Source of the DNA: Atherinomorus stipes
Taxonomy: Eukaryota; Chordata; Actinopteri; Atheriniformes; Atherinidae
Direction of reading: 5' to 3'
NCBI GenBank assembly: GCA_023101725.1
Contig: JALJCO010003469.1
Coordinates: 434,001 to 498,000 of the forward strand
DNA: 64,000 bases
Below are positions 22,591 through 34,397 of the stretch, in pieces. Each line of letters begins with the position of its first letter. Within the stretch, counting starts at the first letter, position 1. Below the pieces are notes generated by a model. That model did not search any database. It was not told the origin of the DNA and worked only from the letters and a program-made list of their open reading frames with translations. The translations under genes were made by a program, and so were the position numbers.

Positions 22591-23899
22591 TATTCACAAA
22601 CATATAAAAACAAAATATTGTAAATACAAGTAAAAAATATGGGAAAAAACAAAACAAAAAGAAAAAGCCTGGAATAAAATTAAGTTGAAAAAAAATGGAA
22701 TAAAATAAAATATAGAATTAAATGTGAATAATACGGTTAAATGTAATATAATTAGATAAAATTAAATGCAATAACTGGAATGCAACTGGAGCAAAATTAA
22801 ATGCAAAATAAATAAATAAAAATTAATACATAAATTATTGAAAAACAAAACTCCCATAAATTAATTAGTTAAAAGAAACTGAATTAAAAAGGTCAGAAGT
22901 GTTTTTTTTTTTAGCTAGTTTTTAAGATCAGGTGGGAATCTGTACTTTTAATTCTCGTTTAACAGAATTCAGAGTCAATTTAGTGTGTTCTGGTTCTGGT
23001 TCTGGTTCTGGTTGTGATTACATTGATAACTTCTGGATTCAGCGAATCCAGATGGGGGCAAATTGCTGAACTACAGGTTTCCTGTACCACCAGCTGTCTG
23101 TTTTATAGTCTCTGCATGAGACTGAAACTTTGTGTTTCCAGTTTTTCTTGTACAGCTTCATTTAGGTTGTCACTGTCAGGAGATCTACTTTATCATTTAC
23201 TGACTAAATCCTGGAAAACAACCTGGAAAAACAACCTGGAAAACCAGGAATTGGTCCTTGTTAGATCCAAGCTTGAGAAAAGAGAAATCTAAAATCATGA
23301 TATCTCAGTTAACATGTTGAATGACCTCCAACATGGCAGTCAGTCTGTACATAACGCACATACACACATGTGGATGTCTTAACAAAGCCACGTGCACGCC
23401 CTTACCCCATGCACGCTTATTGCGCAGAGCTGGTACATGCAGGCTCCTGCTAAAGAAGTTGTTGAACCCTGGAGGGTTTTCCAAGGACCTTGTTTCTCTC
23501 CATTTCCCACTCGCCCCTCCCACCCCCTCTCTCCCACACACTCATGCATGCACACACACATGCACACACACGCATGCTGGCAGATGGCGCTGTACAGCTC
23601 AGACATACAGTTACGCACTCTGCCTCTCCGTGTGGCTGCCACTGGACACACTGTACTACTACTGAGTGTTTCCCTGGGGGGTAATGGTCGGGGGGTAAAA
23701 ACATAGCTATGGCCTAGTTAGCTGCTATGAAGAGTGCACGGGTGTGTGAGTTTCTTCTTCATGTGTTTGCCTCTTTGCTTCCTCAACAGAGGAAAGTTGT
23801 ACAGGAAGTACAACATGATGACGTTTATTAGTTTATCAGATTATTTTTAGATTTTTGTCTGTGTACTATTTACAATAATTGCTCTTTCATGGCTTTTGA

Positions 23900-24035
23900 T
23901 TGGCCACACAGACTTGAGAATAATTTGCAGATGAGAAAAGGCCTGGTCACTGTTGATCTGTGAAAGTACTGTTGGTAATAACTTCTGTTTCTTGTTTTGG
24001 TTGGTGCCATATCTATTTATTTTAGCTGTACTGGA
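23900..24035 (+). repeat. Dispersed repeat family R1, copy B (internally deleted)
   Basis: Aligns with copy A through GCAGATGAGAAAAGGC, TGGTCACTGTTGATCTGTG, CTTGTTTTGGTTGG and ATATCTATT. It lacks about 15 bases after CTGTG and has a degraded 3' end. It ends about 240 bases before efnb2 exon 2. Confidence 0.65.
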
Positions 24036-24278
24036 TTAACCGTCTGATCTCCATCGCTATGATTTTATTTTCAGATAAGGAGGTCAGTTTGCACCGCACA
24101 TACAGACCCACATTCTGCCGTCATGTCATCATCTAAAATTAATAGACACAGTCAGTAATTACCACATGAATAATGCATCTATGGAGAGGAAAACAGTCCG
24201 ATCCAGGCTGCATACCGAACAACCCGCCATCAGATCTGATGATGTCCTCTTCTTCTCTGTTGCCTCGTCTCCTTCCAG

Positions 24279-24562
24279 GTTCGTGCCAGGCCAGGGGGTG
24301 GTGTTGTACCCCCAGATCGGGGATAAGTTGGACATTGTGTGTCCTCGTGTGGACGGTGGGGTGGGCGACGGAGTGGAGTATTACAAAGTGTACATGGTCC
24401 CAAAGGAGCAGCTGGAGAGCTGCACCATCACGAAGGCTGACACGCCGCTGCTCAACTGCGTCAAGCCGGACCAGGACGTCAAGTTCACGCTGAAGTTTCA
24501 GGAGTTCAGCCCAAACCTGTGGGGATTGGAGTTCTTCAAAGGGAAGGATTACTACATCATCT
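24279..24562 (+). CDS. efnb2: ephrin-B2 exon 2: Eph receptor-binding domain
   Basis: The 284-bp exon, with acceptor CTTCCAG and donor GTAAGT, encodes residues 38-132 plus the first base of codon 133. This is the core cupredoxin-fold receptor-binding domain. Three of the four disulfide cysteines are here (C59 in DIVCPRV, C86 in ESCTIT, C98 in LLNCVKP). The G-H loop that inserts into the Eph channel reads FQEFSPNLWGLEF (111-123), with the SPNLWG core intact. The end YYII joins ST of exon 3. No key residue is missing. Confidence 0.97.
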
Positions 24563-25656
24563 GTAAGTACACAATAAACAGATCATCAGTGTTAAACTCT
24601 CCAGTTCAGACAGGAAGTGACAAACGGCTGAGCCTCCGTAATTCCTGCTGGATCAGCTGATAGTCCCGCGATGCAGGTGTAGCTGAGTACTAATGCCGTC
24701 CTAGGAGGAAGCTTTGATGGAGCTTTACGACGGCCCCCCGGTTTGAAACATGGGAGGTGGACTGAACCATCTGTGTGGCGCTGATAGGACCATCTGTGAA
24801 GCTCTGCCTCGGCCATCTGTGAGCTGTCACAGTCGGAAGCCATGTTTCTGACGGGGTGTAAGAAGGAGACAGAGTCGGGAGCAAGACTGCTGTTTCTGCT
24901 TCAGACGAGGTATTGTGGTGGAGTCGTGATGAAGTCATGTGACTTTAATAAAACAAACCTGACAACAGCTGATATTAGCATATAAACCGGTTTTAACCAA
25001 CAACTAACTCCTGCTCAGACGGATGCAACAAGCTGCTGTTTCTTGCTCTCACAGGAAGGGGGAGGGGCGTGGTGGGGGGTTTCTGCACCAAATCAGCTGG
25101 TTTGTATCAGTTTGACCCCAAAGGAAGCAGAACAGACCATTAGATGGTGCATGCATGCTTTTGTGTGTGTTTAGTGTGTGTGCGATCACCCATTCATGGT
25201 GATGGATGAGGATGTAGGACAGGTTCAGGTGAACAGAGAACATGGATGACGTGGTGAGCGTGTGCCCATCTCTGGGTGCATGTGGTCAGCAGATATGAGT
25301 GGTTTGACGTGCAGGAGGATGGATGTGGACAGGTGGACTGATAACACACACACACACACACTTGCATATTGGTGGGAAACTTTGATTTGGATCTCAGTCA
25401 GGGTGGTCGGAATTTATTTATTTATTTTTTTACAGATCATCCTCCTGTGTCACCCTTCCTCTTACTGCTGCCATCTTACTGATGTGTAGTCTGAAGAGAG
25501 GAGACTGCATGTGTCGCTTTGAGCTAATAATTTTCTTTTTTTGGGTCAACTCTGGTCCCAGTTCTGTAGTTCTAACTGGCCAAACTGGTGGAGATTTTAC
25601 CAACAAACAGCATGCAAGAAACAAAAACAAAAACAATCCCTCAGAGATATGAGCAG

Positions 25657-25689
<33 letters not shown>

Positions 25690-25912
25690 CAGGGCTCGAT
25701 ATAAGGATTGCCGCCTTCTTATCTCTGATGTGTGTGTTTCCTTACACTTGTACATTCCCTGTCCTGATCTGGAGGATCAATGAGAATGTGACAGAAAAGT
25801 TCCCAATGAGGATTTGATGCTTCTTGTCCTCTCAGTTTTTAATCTAAGTCTCAACTGGCTGCACTCATGTTGCCCTGTATTATTGTTCAAAGACTAAATC
25901 TGAATTAGACAA

Positions 25913-28900
25913 GTATCCAGACTTGTGACTGTCCATGCAGACGTGTTACTGTCCATGCACACGTGTGACTGTCCATGCATATGTGTGACTGTCCATGCAC
26001 ACGTTTGACTGTCCATGCAGACGTGTTACTGTCCATGCACACGTGTGACTGTCCATGCATATGTGTGACTGTCCATGCACACGTGTGACTGTCCATGCAT
26101 ATGTGTTACTGTCCATGCATACGTGTGCCTGTCCATGCAGACATGTTACTGCCCATGCAGACATTTTACTTTCCATGCAGACATGTTACTGTCCATGCAG
26201 ACATGTTACTGCCCATGCAGACATTTTACTGTCCATGCAGACATGTTACTGCCCATGCAGACCTACTCTGTCCATGAGACAGTACTGCCATGCAGACATG
26301 TACTGCCCATGCAGACCTACTACTGCCCATGCAGACATGTCACTGCCCATGCAGACATGTTACTGTCCATGCAGACATGTTACTGCCCATGCAGACCTAC
26401 TACTGTCCATGCAGACATGTTACTGTCCATGCAGACATGTTACTGTCCATGCAGACATGTCACTGCCCATGCAGACATGTTACTGTCCATGCAGACATGT
26501 TACTGCCCATGCAGACCTACTACTGTCCATGCAGACAGTACTGTCCATGCAGACATTTACTGTCCATGCAGACATGTCACTGCCCATGCAGACCTACTAC
26601 TGTCCATGCAGACATGTTACTGTCCATGCAGACATGTTACTGCCCATGCAGACCTACTACTGCCCATGCAGACATGTTACTGTCCATGCAGACATGTTAC
26701 TGCCCATGCAGACATGTTACTGCCCATGCAGACCTACTACTGTCCATGCAGACATGTTACTGTCCATGCAGACATGTTACTGTCCATGCAGACATGTCAC
26801 TGCCCATGCAGACCTACTACTGCCCATGCAGACTTACTGTCCATTCAGATCTACTACTGCCCATTCAGACATGTCACTGCCCATGCAGACCTCCTACTGC
26901 CCATGCAGACCTACTACTGTCCATTCAGACCTACTACTGTCCATGCAGACATGTCACTGCCCATGCAGACCTACTACTGTCCATGCAGACCTGCTACTGT
27001 CCATTCAGACCTACTACTGTCCATTCAGACATGTTACTGCCCATGCAGACCTACTACTGTCCATTCAGACATGTTACTGTCCATGCAGACATGTGACTGT
27101 CCATGCAGACATGTTACTGTCCATGCAGACATGTTACTGCCCATGCAGACCTGTTACTGCTCATACAGACATGTCACTGTCCATGCAGACATGTCACTGT
27201 CCATGCAGACATGTTACTGCCCATGCAGACATGTTACTGCCCATGCAGACCTGCTACTGTCCATGCAGACATGTTACTGCCCATGCACACCTACTACTGC
27301 CCATGCAGACCTACTACTGCCCATGCAGACCTACTACTGCCCATGCAGACCTACTACTGCCCATGCAGACATGTCACTGCCCATGCAGACCTACTACTGT
27401 CCATGCAGACATGTTACTGTCCATGCAGACATGTTACTGTCCATGCAGACATGTTACTGTCCATGCAGACATGTTACTGCCCATGCAGACCTACTACTGT
27501 CCATGCAGACATGTTACTGTCCATGCAGACATGTTACTGTCCATGCAGACATGTTACTGCCCATGCAGACCTACTACTGTCCATGCAAACCTACTACTGC
27601 CCATGCAGACCTACTACTGTCCATGCAAACCTACTACTGCCCATGCAGACCTACTACTGTCCATACAAACATGTTACTGTCCATTCAGACATGTTACTGC
27701 CCATGCAGACATGTAAATGTCCATGCAGACCTACTACTGTCCATGCAAACCTACTACTGTCCATACAAACATGTTACTGTCCATTCAGACATGTTACTGC
27801 CCATGCAGACATGTAAATGTCCATGCAGACCTACTACTGCCCATGCAGACCTACTACTGCCCATGCAGACATGTCACTGCCCATGCAGACCTACTACTGT
27901 CCATGCAGACATGTTACTGTCCATGCAGACATGTCACTGCCCATGCAGACCTACTACTGTCCATGCAGACATGTTACTGTCCATGCAGACATGTTACTGC
28001 CCATGCAGACCTACTGTCCATGCAAACCTACTACTGCCCATGCAGACCTACTACTGTCCATACAAACATGTTACTGTCCATTCAGACATGTTACTGTCCA
28101 TTCAGATCTACTACTGCCCATGCAGACATGTAAATGTCCATGCAGACATGTTACTGCCCATGCAGACCTACTACTGTCCATGCAGACATGTTACTGTCCA
28201 TGCAGACCTACTACTGTCCATACAGACATGTTACTGTCCATGCATGTGCGTGACTGCCCATGCAGCAAGTTACTGTCCATGCAGATGTGTTACTGCCCAT
28301 GTAGACCTGTTACTGCCCACGTAGTCACGTTATTGTCCATGTAGATGTGTTACTGCTCATGCAGACGTCTTACTGTCCATGCAGACGTGTTATTGTTCAT
28401 GCAGATGTGTTATTGTCTATGCAGATGTGTTACTGCTCATGCAGACATGTTACTGTCCATGCAGACGTGTTACTGTCCATGCAGACGTGTTATTGTCCAT
28501 GCAGACGTGTTATTGCTCTATGTAGATGTGTTACTGCCCATGCAGACCTACTACTGTCCATGCAGACATGTTACTGCTCATGCAGACATGTTACTGTCCA
28601 TGAAGATGTGTTACTGTCCATTCAGGCATGTTACTGTCTATGCAGACATGTACAATAAATATGTTACTGACATTTTACTTGTAAACATGTTACTTTTCAT
28701 GCCAACATGGTACTGTCCTTGTGGATATGTTAAAATGTTACTCACAGAAAACTGTATACACAGATATTTTATGCAGACACGTTACTGTACGCAGACGTGC
28801 TACTACCCGTGCCTAAGTGTAATTGCCCATGCACTCATGTTACTGCCCATGTCAACATGTTACTTCCCATTCTGATGTGTTACTGCACATGCCGATGTCT

Positions 28901-28990
28901 TACTGCTCATGCAGAAATGCAGAAATGTTACAGTTCATGCTGACATGTTACTGACCATGCAGACATGCCTCTGTCTATGCAGCCGTATGC
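25913..28990 (+). repeat. 3.1-kb minisatellite, 20-bp unit, about 150 copies
   Basis: The unit is ACATGTTACTGTCCATGCAG or ACCTACTACTGCCCATGCAG, intermixed through the core (about 26130-28230). The left edge (25913-26130) has units with GTGACTGTCCATGCAC/T; the right edge (28230-28990) has diverging units (GTGTTATTG, then scrambled). Because 20 is not a multiple of three and the unit has no stop in any forward frame, all three + frames stay open for hundreds of codons, producing a spurious Cys-rich peptide of 20-residue period (MQTCYCPCRHVTVHAD...). It lies inside efnb2 intron 2 with no splice-supported coding role. Confidence 0.97.
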
Positions 28991-30839
28991 ACGTTGCCTT
29001 TTTTTTTTTTTTTTTACTGTGTCTGTACACAGTGCTGCTGCAGCGGAGATGAGTTGATGTGATTGGTTGCGACAGCGTGGCCTGCAGCCGAGAAGCCAGC
29101 CAGCGAGATGATTATGTGAGCTGAAGAGCTGGGGAGAGAGATGAATAAGGAGGGAAAGGGGCCAGAAGAGTGACGAAAGAGATCTAACGAGGGAGACGGG
29201 GGAAGGAGGAAGGATGGCGTGGGGGTTGGAGGATGAGGGGAAAAAAAGAGAGCGAAACAGAAAGGAAGTGTGCAGGGAAAAATAGTGGGGGCAAACAGAA
29301 GAAGAGAATCAGCGAGGGCAGAAGAAGGACAAGAGAACAGAAAAATTTCATCAAGACTGAAATTACTTTTAGCTTCAGTCATTTGTCTGCTGAGCTTCAT
29401 CCACAATGAGCTGGAAATCTCCTCACGTGTGTTTACTGTGAATTTTAAATGTGCTTTTAGCTTTCTGTCTATCAGTTATCAGTTTATTTCTCTCAGAATC
29501 TGGTGAAGTTCCTACTTTGTTATCAGACTGCTGTTTGGGTCAGCCAGCTGCAATTGCTGTTAGTTTGTGACCGAGAGGCTGAAAACGGGTAGATCACTGT
29601 TAAACTGCTGCTCTATTCAGAAAACAGTTAAAATGTTTGTTTTTGACACAACGGTGGCAATCAGACAGCTTTGGTATTGCTGGTGACCCAGCTTTGTTCT
29701 GGCCCTGTTTCAAAGGGTCACAGGGGTCCCAAAAGGGGCCGAAGGCGCCTCCTGCCATGACAGATTAGGGCACACGGCTGTGATGGGCATTAACCAGCCT
29801 GTAACCCCTGCACTGTGATGATGTCCTCATGCTCCACAGCAACCAGACGGATGGCAATTACTCTCAGCGTTTAGATCATAGCTAGCTTTGTCTCTCTTCT
29901 TCCTGAATACATCGTCTTTCTGTCCTTTCCCTCACATCTTTATGCTCTTTTTGCTTTGCCTTTGCTCTGTTCCAGTATTTATGAGTGACCCAGCTTTGTC
30001 TTTAGGCAGTTCATTATGTATTAATTATACCAGGAAAATGTGCCAGGAGCAGCTTTGAGAGTTTTTCAGGCTCCACGATCTGAACTGATGACAGTTCAGC
30101 TTTAAAAACAAACCAATGAAGAAAATCTGGAAGACTAACTAAAGACTCATCTAATGATCATCAAGTTGTAAAGGAGAAATAACTCTATGAAGGAGGCAAA
30201 ATAGTTGTAGGAAAATAGAAAACCAGACAGATTTCTGATGACTCTGCCCTCCTGACTTAATCTGCTCCTTTCTTCTTCGTAACTAAATCCATTTGTGAGG
30301 GTCTTGTAAGAACCACTTCTTCACCCCTCCTCCTGTAAACCATGTTCCCGCCTCCCACCCCCAGCCGTATGGATTAACTGGTTAACTGTAGCCAGCTAGT
30401 CTGTCACCAGTTCAGCTTGGCTTGCTCTGACTGGGCTGAGGAGGGCCAATCATTCAGCCTGAGCTGATTCAACAATCACATTCTGTTTAAATCCCAGTCA
30501 GGCCTTCCTAGACTGCAGCCTGGTACACAAGTGTGTTTTACTCTGCGTTTAAAAGGGAAAGAAAGAGCTTTAAGTTTAAAAAAAAGTTTTGGTTTTCCTC
30601 CAGAACTGACTTCGGTTGTGGGATAAATGTTGTAGCTTGTTTAGAAATTATTTATGTTTGAAAGCTGGAGAAAACAAAGCTTCTGTTTTCTGTTAATGTG
30701 GTAAAGATGGCAGACAGGTCATCAGGTGAAGGGTTTGACAGATAAAAGATGTCTTCTGAGGTTTGCAGAATAAATTAAGCTCTCTGAACGATGGCCAAAT
30801 AAACCAGAGCGAGATGCTTAACCTTGAAAACTCCAAGTA

Positions 30840-30906
30840 TTTATATATATATCGATATATATATAGATCTCTCTCTCTCTAAATATATATATATATATAT
30901 ATATAT
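30840..30906. repeat. Compound (AT)n-(CT)n-(AT)n microsatellite
   Basis: AT dinucleotides interrupted by CG and by a central CTCTCTCTCTCT block. Confidence 0.9.
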
Positions 30907-30977
30907 AACTGCATGTAGAAGCTGAACCTTTTAATCCCAGTCAGCATCCAGACATTTTGTTCTAGGACAGCCTCAGT

Positions 30978-31160
30978 TGTTATATTATGATGTAAAATGA
31001 ATGTACCAATAGATATAGCACTTTAAAGGCCAACCAAAACAAGAAAATGGAATTTATCACTAACAGTACGTTGTAGAAATAACACACAGATTAACAGTCA
31101 CCATGCCTTTTCCCATCTGCATATCATTCTCTCAAGTCTCGGCTTTCAGGCATTGAAACA
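30978..31160 (-). repeat. Dispersed repeat family R1, copy C (reverse orientation)
   Basis: On the minus strand it reads TTTCAATGCC, GAGAGAATGATATGCAGATG, GTGACTGTTAATCTGTGTG, TTTTCTTGTTTTGGTTGGCC and CATTCATTTTACATCAT. This is collinear with copies A and D over about 180 bases and is the best preserved copy with D. Confidence 0.72.
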
Positions 31161-32058
31161 AACACACAACAGAAACATATTTACACTTTTTTCCTCATTT
31201 CCAGTTATTTATGCTACTATTTACTTACTCTTCTCGCAAAACCAACTCCGGCTCAGCTGCTTTTTGGCAACATTGTGCATCAAAAAGGTCTTGGCTTCAT
31301 TCCAGCGATACAGGACCATTATTTTTGTTCTTTTCAGACACACATAGAACTTTCTGCGCACTTGTTGATCTTTTGCTGCTCCTGATTGGACATTACCGTC
31401 AATTAAAGCTCTTTCATTGGTGGAAAGTTTGACAGGAAGTGGCTTTATTATCATTTTCAGGTATAAACAGAGGTCTCTTAGTCATCTTTTTTGTGATGAA
31501 AATGTGATGAATAATGATTTTATCATGGATCATTGTGGATCATTGACTACACTTTGTGGCTGGATTGTAAACCTCCTGGATGGGATATAAAAACCTGGAA
31601 AATTTCCATTGATCACCAAAAGGATAAGCTATCCATCACAGTTCATACCACAGAGCTACAGTGCCATTCCTGAATAACTGATAGTGATATCAGAGACGGT
31701 GCTTGGAGGTGCTGGAAATCTAGCAGAGTTTTAAAGGTTAAATAGAGCATTCATGTCTTCTGATAACAAGTTATGAAATGAAGGCAGAAACACAGGTGTG
31801 CACACACATAAACACACAGGGGAACAAGAACACAAGCTTTTAAGCAGCTTTGTCTGTAATGTGCTTTTGGTCTCCACATAGTTTAGCTGGAGGAGTCGGG
31901 GGGAGAACGAAGGGGAGATGGGGGAGGTGGGAGTCCTTGTTAACATGCGTGTTGTGTCCGCTCCCATCACCGTCTTATTGAAGCAGGAGGATTCAGATCA
32001 AAATGATTGGTGTTTGGGAGGGAGGGAGGGAGAGGGGATGGGGAGAAAAGAAACAAGT

Positions 32059-32073
32059 GGGGGGGGGGGGGGG
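32059..32073 (+). repeat. G15 homopolymer in purine-rich tract
   Basis: Fifteen consecutive G within a G/A-rich stretch (about 31900-32095). Could form G-quadruplex or triplex DNA. Confidence 0.9.
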
Positions 32074-32404
32074 AGGAGGAGAAAGTGGAGTCCTACATGG
32101 AGCATCATTTTTCCGCTTCAGTCTGGATGCTGCTGAAACTCCGGTTTTTAAATCCTTCTGTACCTGACAGGAGAGCCATTTTGGGTATGTAGCAGGGAGT
32201 AAGGTGAAGGTCAGAAGAGGTGGGAACTGGGTGATGATGGAGGGAATGAGGAGGAGAGGAAGCAGAGGGGAGTGTGGGGGTGGATGGATGGACGGAGGCT
32301 GATATGAATGCGGGCCACTGAACGCTGGCGGGAGGCCAAGCCGCTAAGCCCTGGCAGCTTGTTAGCCTCTGTGTTACTGACCTGATAGACCACAAGTCCT
32401 ACTG

Positions 32405-32423
32405 CCCCCCCCCCCCCCCCCCC
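32405..32423 (+). repeat. C19 homopolymer
   Basis: Nineteen consecutive C in efnb2 intron 2, about 330 bases from the G15 run, so the two could pair. Confidence 0.9.
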
Positions 32424-32570
32424 GTGCCATTATTCAGGTTGGATGCACTTCTGTCTAGTCACCAGCAGAGGTAGCAAAGATGAAAGCATGAGAATACAAA
32501 GGTGGAGCAGCAATTCACGGAGAAGCTTTTTGAGACTGACTTCATTTAGCCTGTCTTCTTTCAGACAGTC

Positions 32571-32631
32571 TTTCATTCATTCATTCATTCTTCTTTCATT
32601 CATTCATTCATTCATTCATTCATTCATTCAA
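32571..32631. repeat. (ATTC)n microsatellite
   Basis: TTCA tetranucleotides with one CTT interruption. Confidence 0.93.
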
Positions 32632-32649
32632 CACTGTTTATTGTTCACG

Positions 32650-33400
32650 TCAGTTTAAATGAACTTTGTATAGCCAAATCATTTTTTTTTCTTTTGATAT
32701 GAACAAAGGGAACAGGAAGAAGATTAACCTTATATAACCTGCCCCTTCTCAAGACCAAACAAAAAGAAAATATTCAGTCAATACAAGGAATTTCAACGCC
32801 AGTCCTAGACCCTGCCGAGTTACCAAACATCTACTTATAGTATACAAATATTAGCATATATTTCTGCCACTTGCTTCAAATATCTTGAATTTTTTCAGAA
32901 CTTGCCCATATTTTGTTCTTATACATTGTTTTAAATTTCAGGATATTTGTACATCACTTAAAGTCAATGTTCAAAGAATTCCCTAATTTGACTCCATAGA
33001 CAGACACACACTTTAGTTTTAAAGTAGCATGAGCATACACAGTCTTTTAATGATATTGCTGTTTATGGCTCTCATCTACTGAAACATGAGGAAAGACAGT
33101 TTGTAGTGCTTTAGGCGAAATTCTTTTTTAAACTTCCCATATAACCAGCAAAGTTTTTAAGTCAACTAGATCCTTCAATTTAAGCTGTTGTGACTTGACA
33201 AGCGGACCATTGGAGTGCTCTCTAATTCCTTTCTTATTGATTATTCATATTGCTTTTTTTTTTGTAACAGCAACAAAGGCTTTATGTTAGTGGGATAAGT
33301 GTTCCCCCAGACTTCTGTGCAGTATCCAAAATATGGAAGAATAAGCGAGCAATACAAGACCGTCTTCTTTCAGTCCGTTTCCATTTCGCGCGTCTTGTAT
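32650..33400 (-). mobile_element. Non-LTR retrotransposon C-terminal relic
   Basis: On the minus strand 33350-33260 encodes YCSLILPYFGYCTEVWGNTY followed by PTNIKPLLLLQKK. This matches a segment I know from the post-polymerase C-terminal region of several fish LINE ORF2 proteins. Further degenerate pieces follow downstream (KLKCVSVYGVKLGNSLN around 33020-32970). Many stops; the clade is not assigned. Confidence 0.65.
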
Positions 33401-33872
33401 GACTTGTTGAGGTGCTATAACTCCTGAAATGTGTTTTTTAATGACGGGCTAGTACTCTCTGAAGCATTGTTAGTGCTCAGGTGTAATAAACCTCTGAATG
33501 TCCCGTGACTTCCCAAGATGGCTGTCGTCATGGCTGTCCTCTCTTAGTTCACTCATCACTCCCCTTAACTGCCTCCTTCATGAGGCCCATCAGCACAGTT
33601 AAAGATATTACAGTCACAATTACTCATGCTAATTGACTGGAGGGATATGTAATATTTCACCAGAGAGGAACGCTTGAGGTGATGAACGGGAAAATTGGCC
33701 TTTTATTAAAGAGGGAATGAGTCATGTCCTTCCTTGGTAGAAGGCCCTCTGTTTTTCATAACTGTTTCTTCATGATTGTTGAAAGATGTGTTTGGTACCA
33801 GAGGATGTTTCAACTCCCTCATATTTACTTGGTTGATTCTGACCTGCTGCTTCTCTCTCTGGTTCTCTGCAG

Positions 33873-33965
33873 CTACATCTAATGGCACCATGGAGGGCAT
33901 CGACAACCAGGAGGGAGGAGTCTGCAAGACCAAGTCTATGAAGATCACTATGAAAGTGGGACAAA
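33873..33965 (+). CDS. efnb2: ephrin-B2 exon 3: end of receptor-binding domain
   Basis: The 93-bp exon, with acceptor CTCTGCAG and donor GTGAGT, completes codon 133 and encodes STSNGTMEGIDNQEGG, VCKTKSMKITMKVGQ and the first base of S164. It supplies the fourth disulfide cysteine (C150) and the last beta strand. N136 lies in an N-G-T glycosylation sequon. The family signature NQEGGVC is intact. Confidence 0.96.
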
Positions 33966-34397
33966 GTGAGTACTGGATCACCGTGTTTTAGCTGTCAGCA
34001 CGCAGAACAGGCAGTGGTGGAAATCAGGGCACGTGTGCCCAAATAAGGTCATAGGAAGCTTTGTAGCACACATGTCTATTGTTTTCATGATGCCTGTAGG
34101 GAGGGCAGGAAAGGTAATCTAGCACTGAAACACATATTTACTGCTTGTCTCTGCAGTTGCACGTTTCCAACCTGATGCTCTCTGCATCGAAAAAATTTAA
34201 TTCAGATGCAAACAGATGCAGAATTTTTCTGATCCACAACAACTTGAGGGGCATTGATGCTCTCCATCCTGAGATGACAAGCAACAAGAACAATAATAAC
34301 GTTGAAACATTAAAAATAATGATGTTTTTTTCAGTAGTGAAAACAGACGCCATCAAACGAGCTAAGGAGCATACAAATGGAAGTTACTACCAACATG

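Larger units (their letters stand above)
24563..33872 (+). other. efnb2: efnb2 intron 2
   Basis: A 9.3-kb intron from GTAAGT to CTGCAG. A third of it is the 20-bp minisatellite. It also holds CA/GT runs (25345-25362, 25661-25688), an AT/CT complex repeat, one R1 repeat copy, long G and C runs, an ATTC array and a minus-strand LINE relic. 29030-30800 and 33480-33700 are repeat-free and are candidate regulatory sequence. 24563-25340 and 31480-32040 hold nothing recognised. Confidence 0.88.

Noticed and set aside
23305..23706. Cluster of six overlapping frames of 64-114 codons on both strands
   Set aside because: They arise from CA/TG-rich low-complexity sequence lacking stops; no homology or splice structure was seen.
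26055..28324. Open frames of 553 and 749 codons, and several of 130-270 codons, with Cys-rich repeats
   Set aside because: They are the 20-bp minisatellite read in each frame. There is no start context, splice signal or non-repeat domain, and they lie within an efnb2 intron.
25913..28990. CRISPR-like array
   Set aside because: Units are contiguous 20-mers without unique spacers, and the host is a vertebrate.
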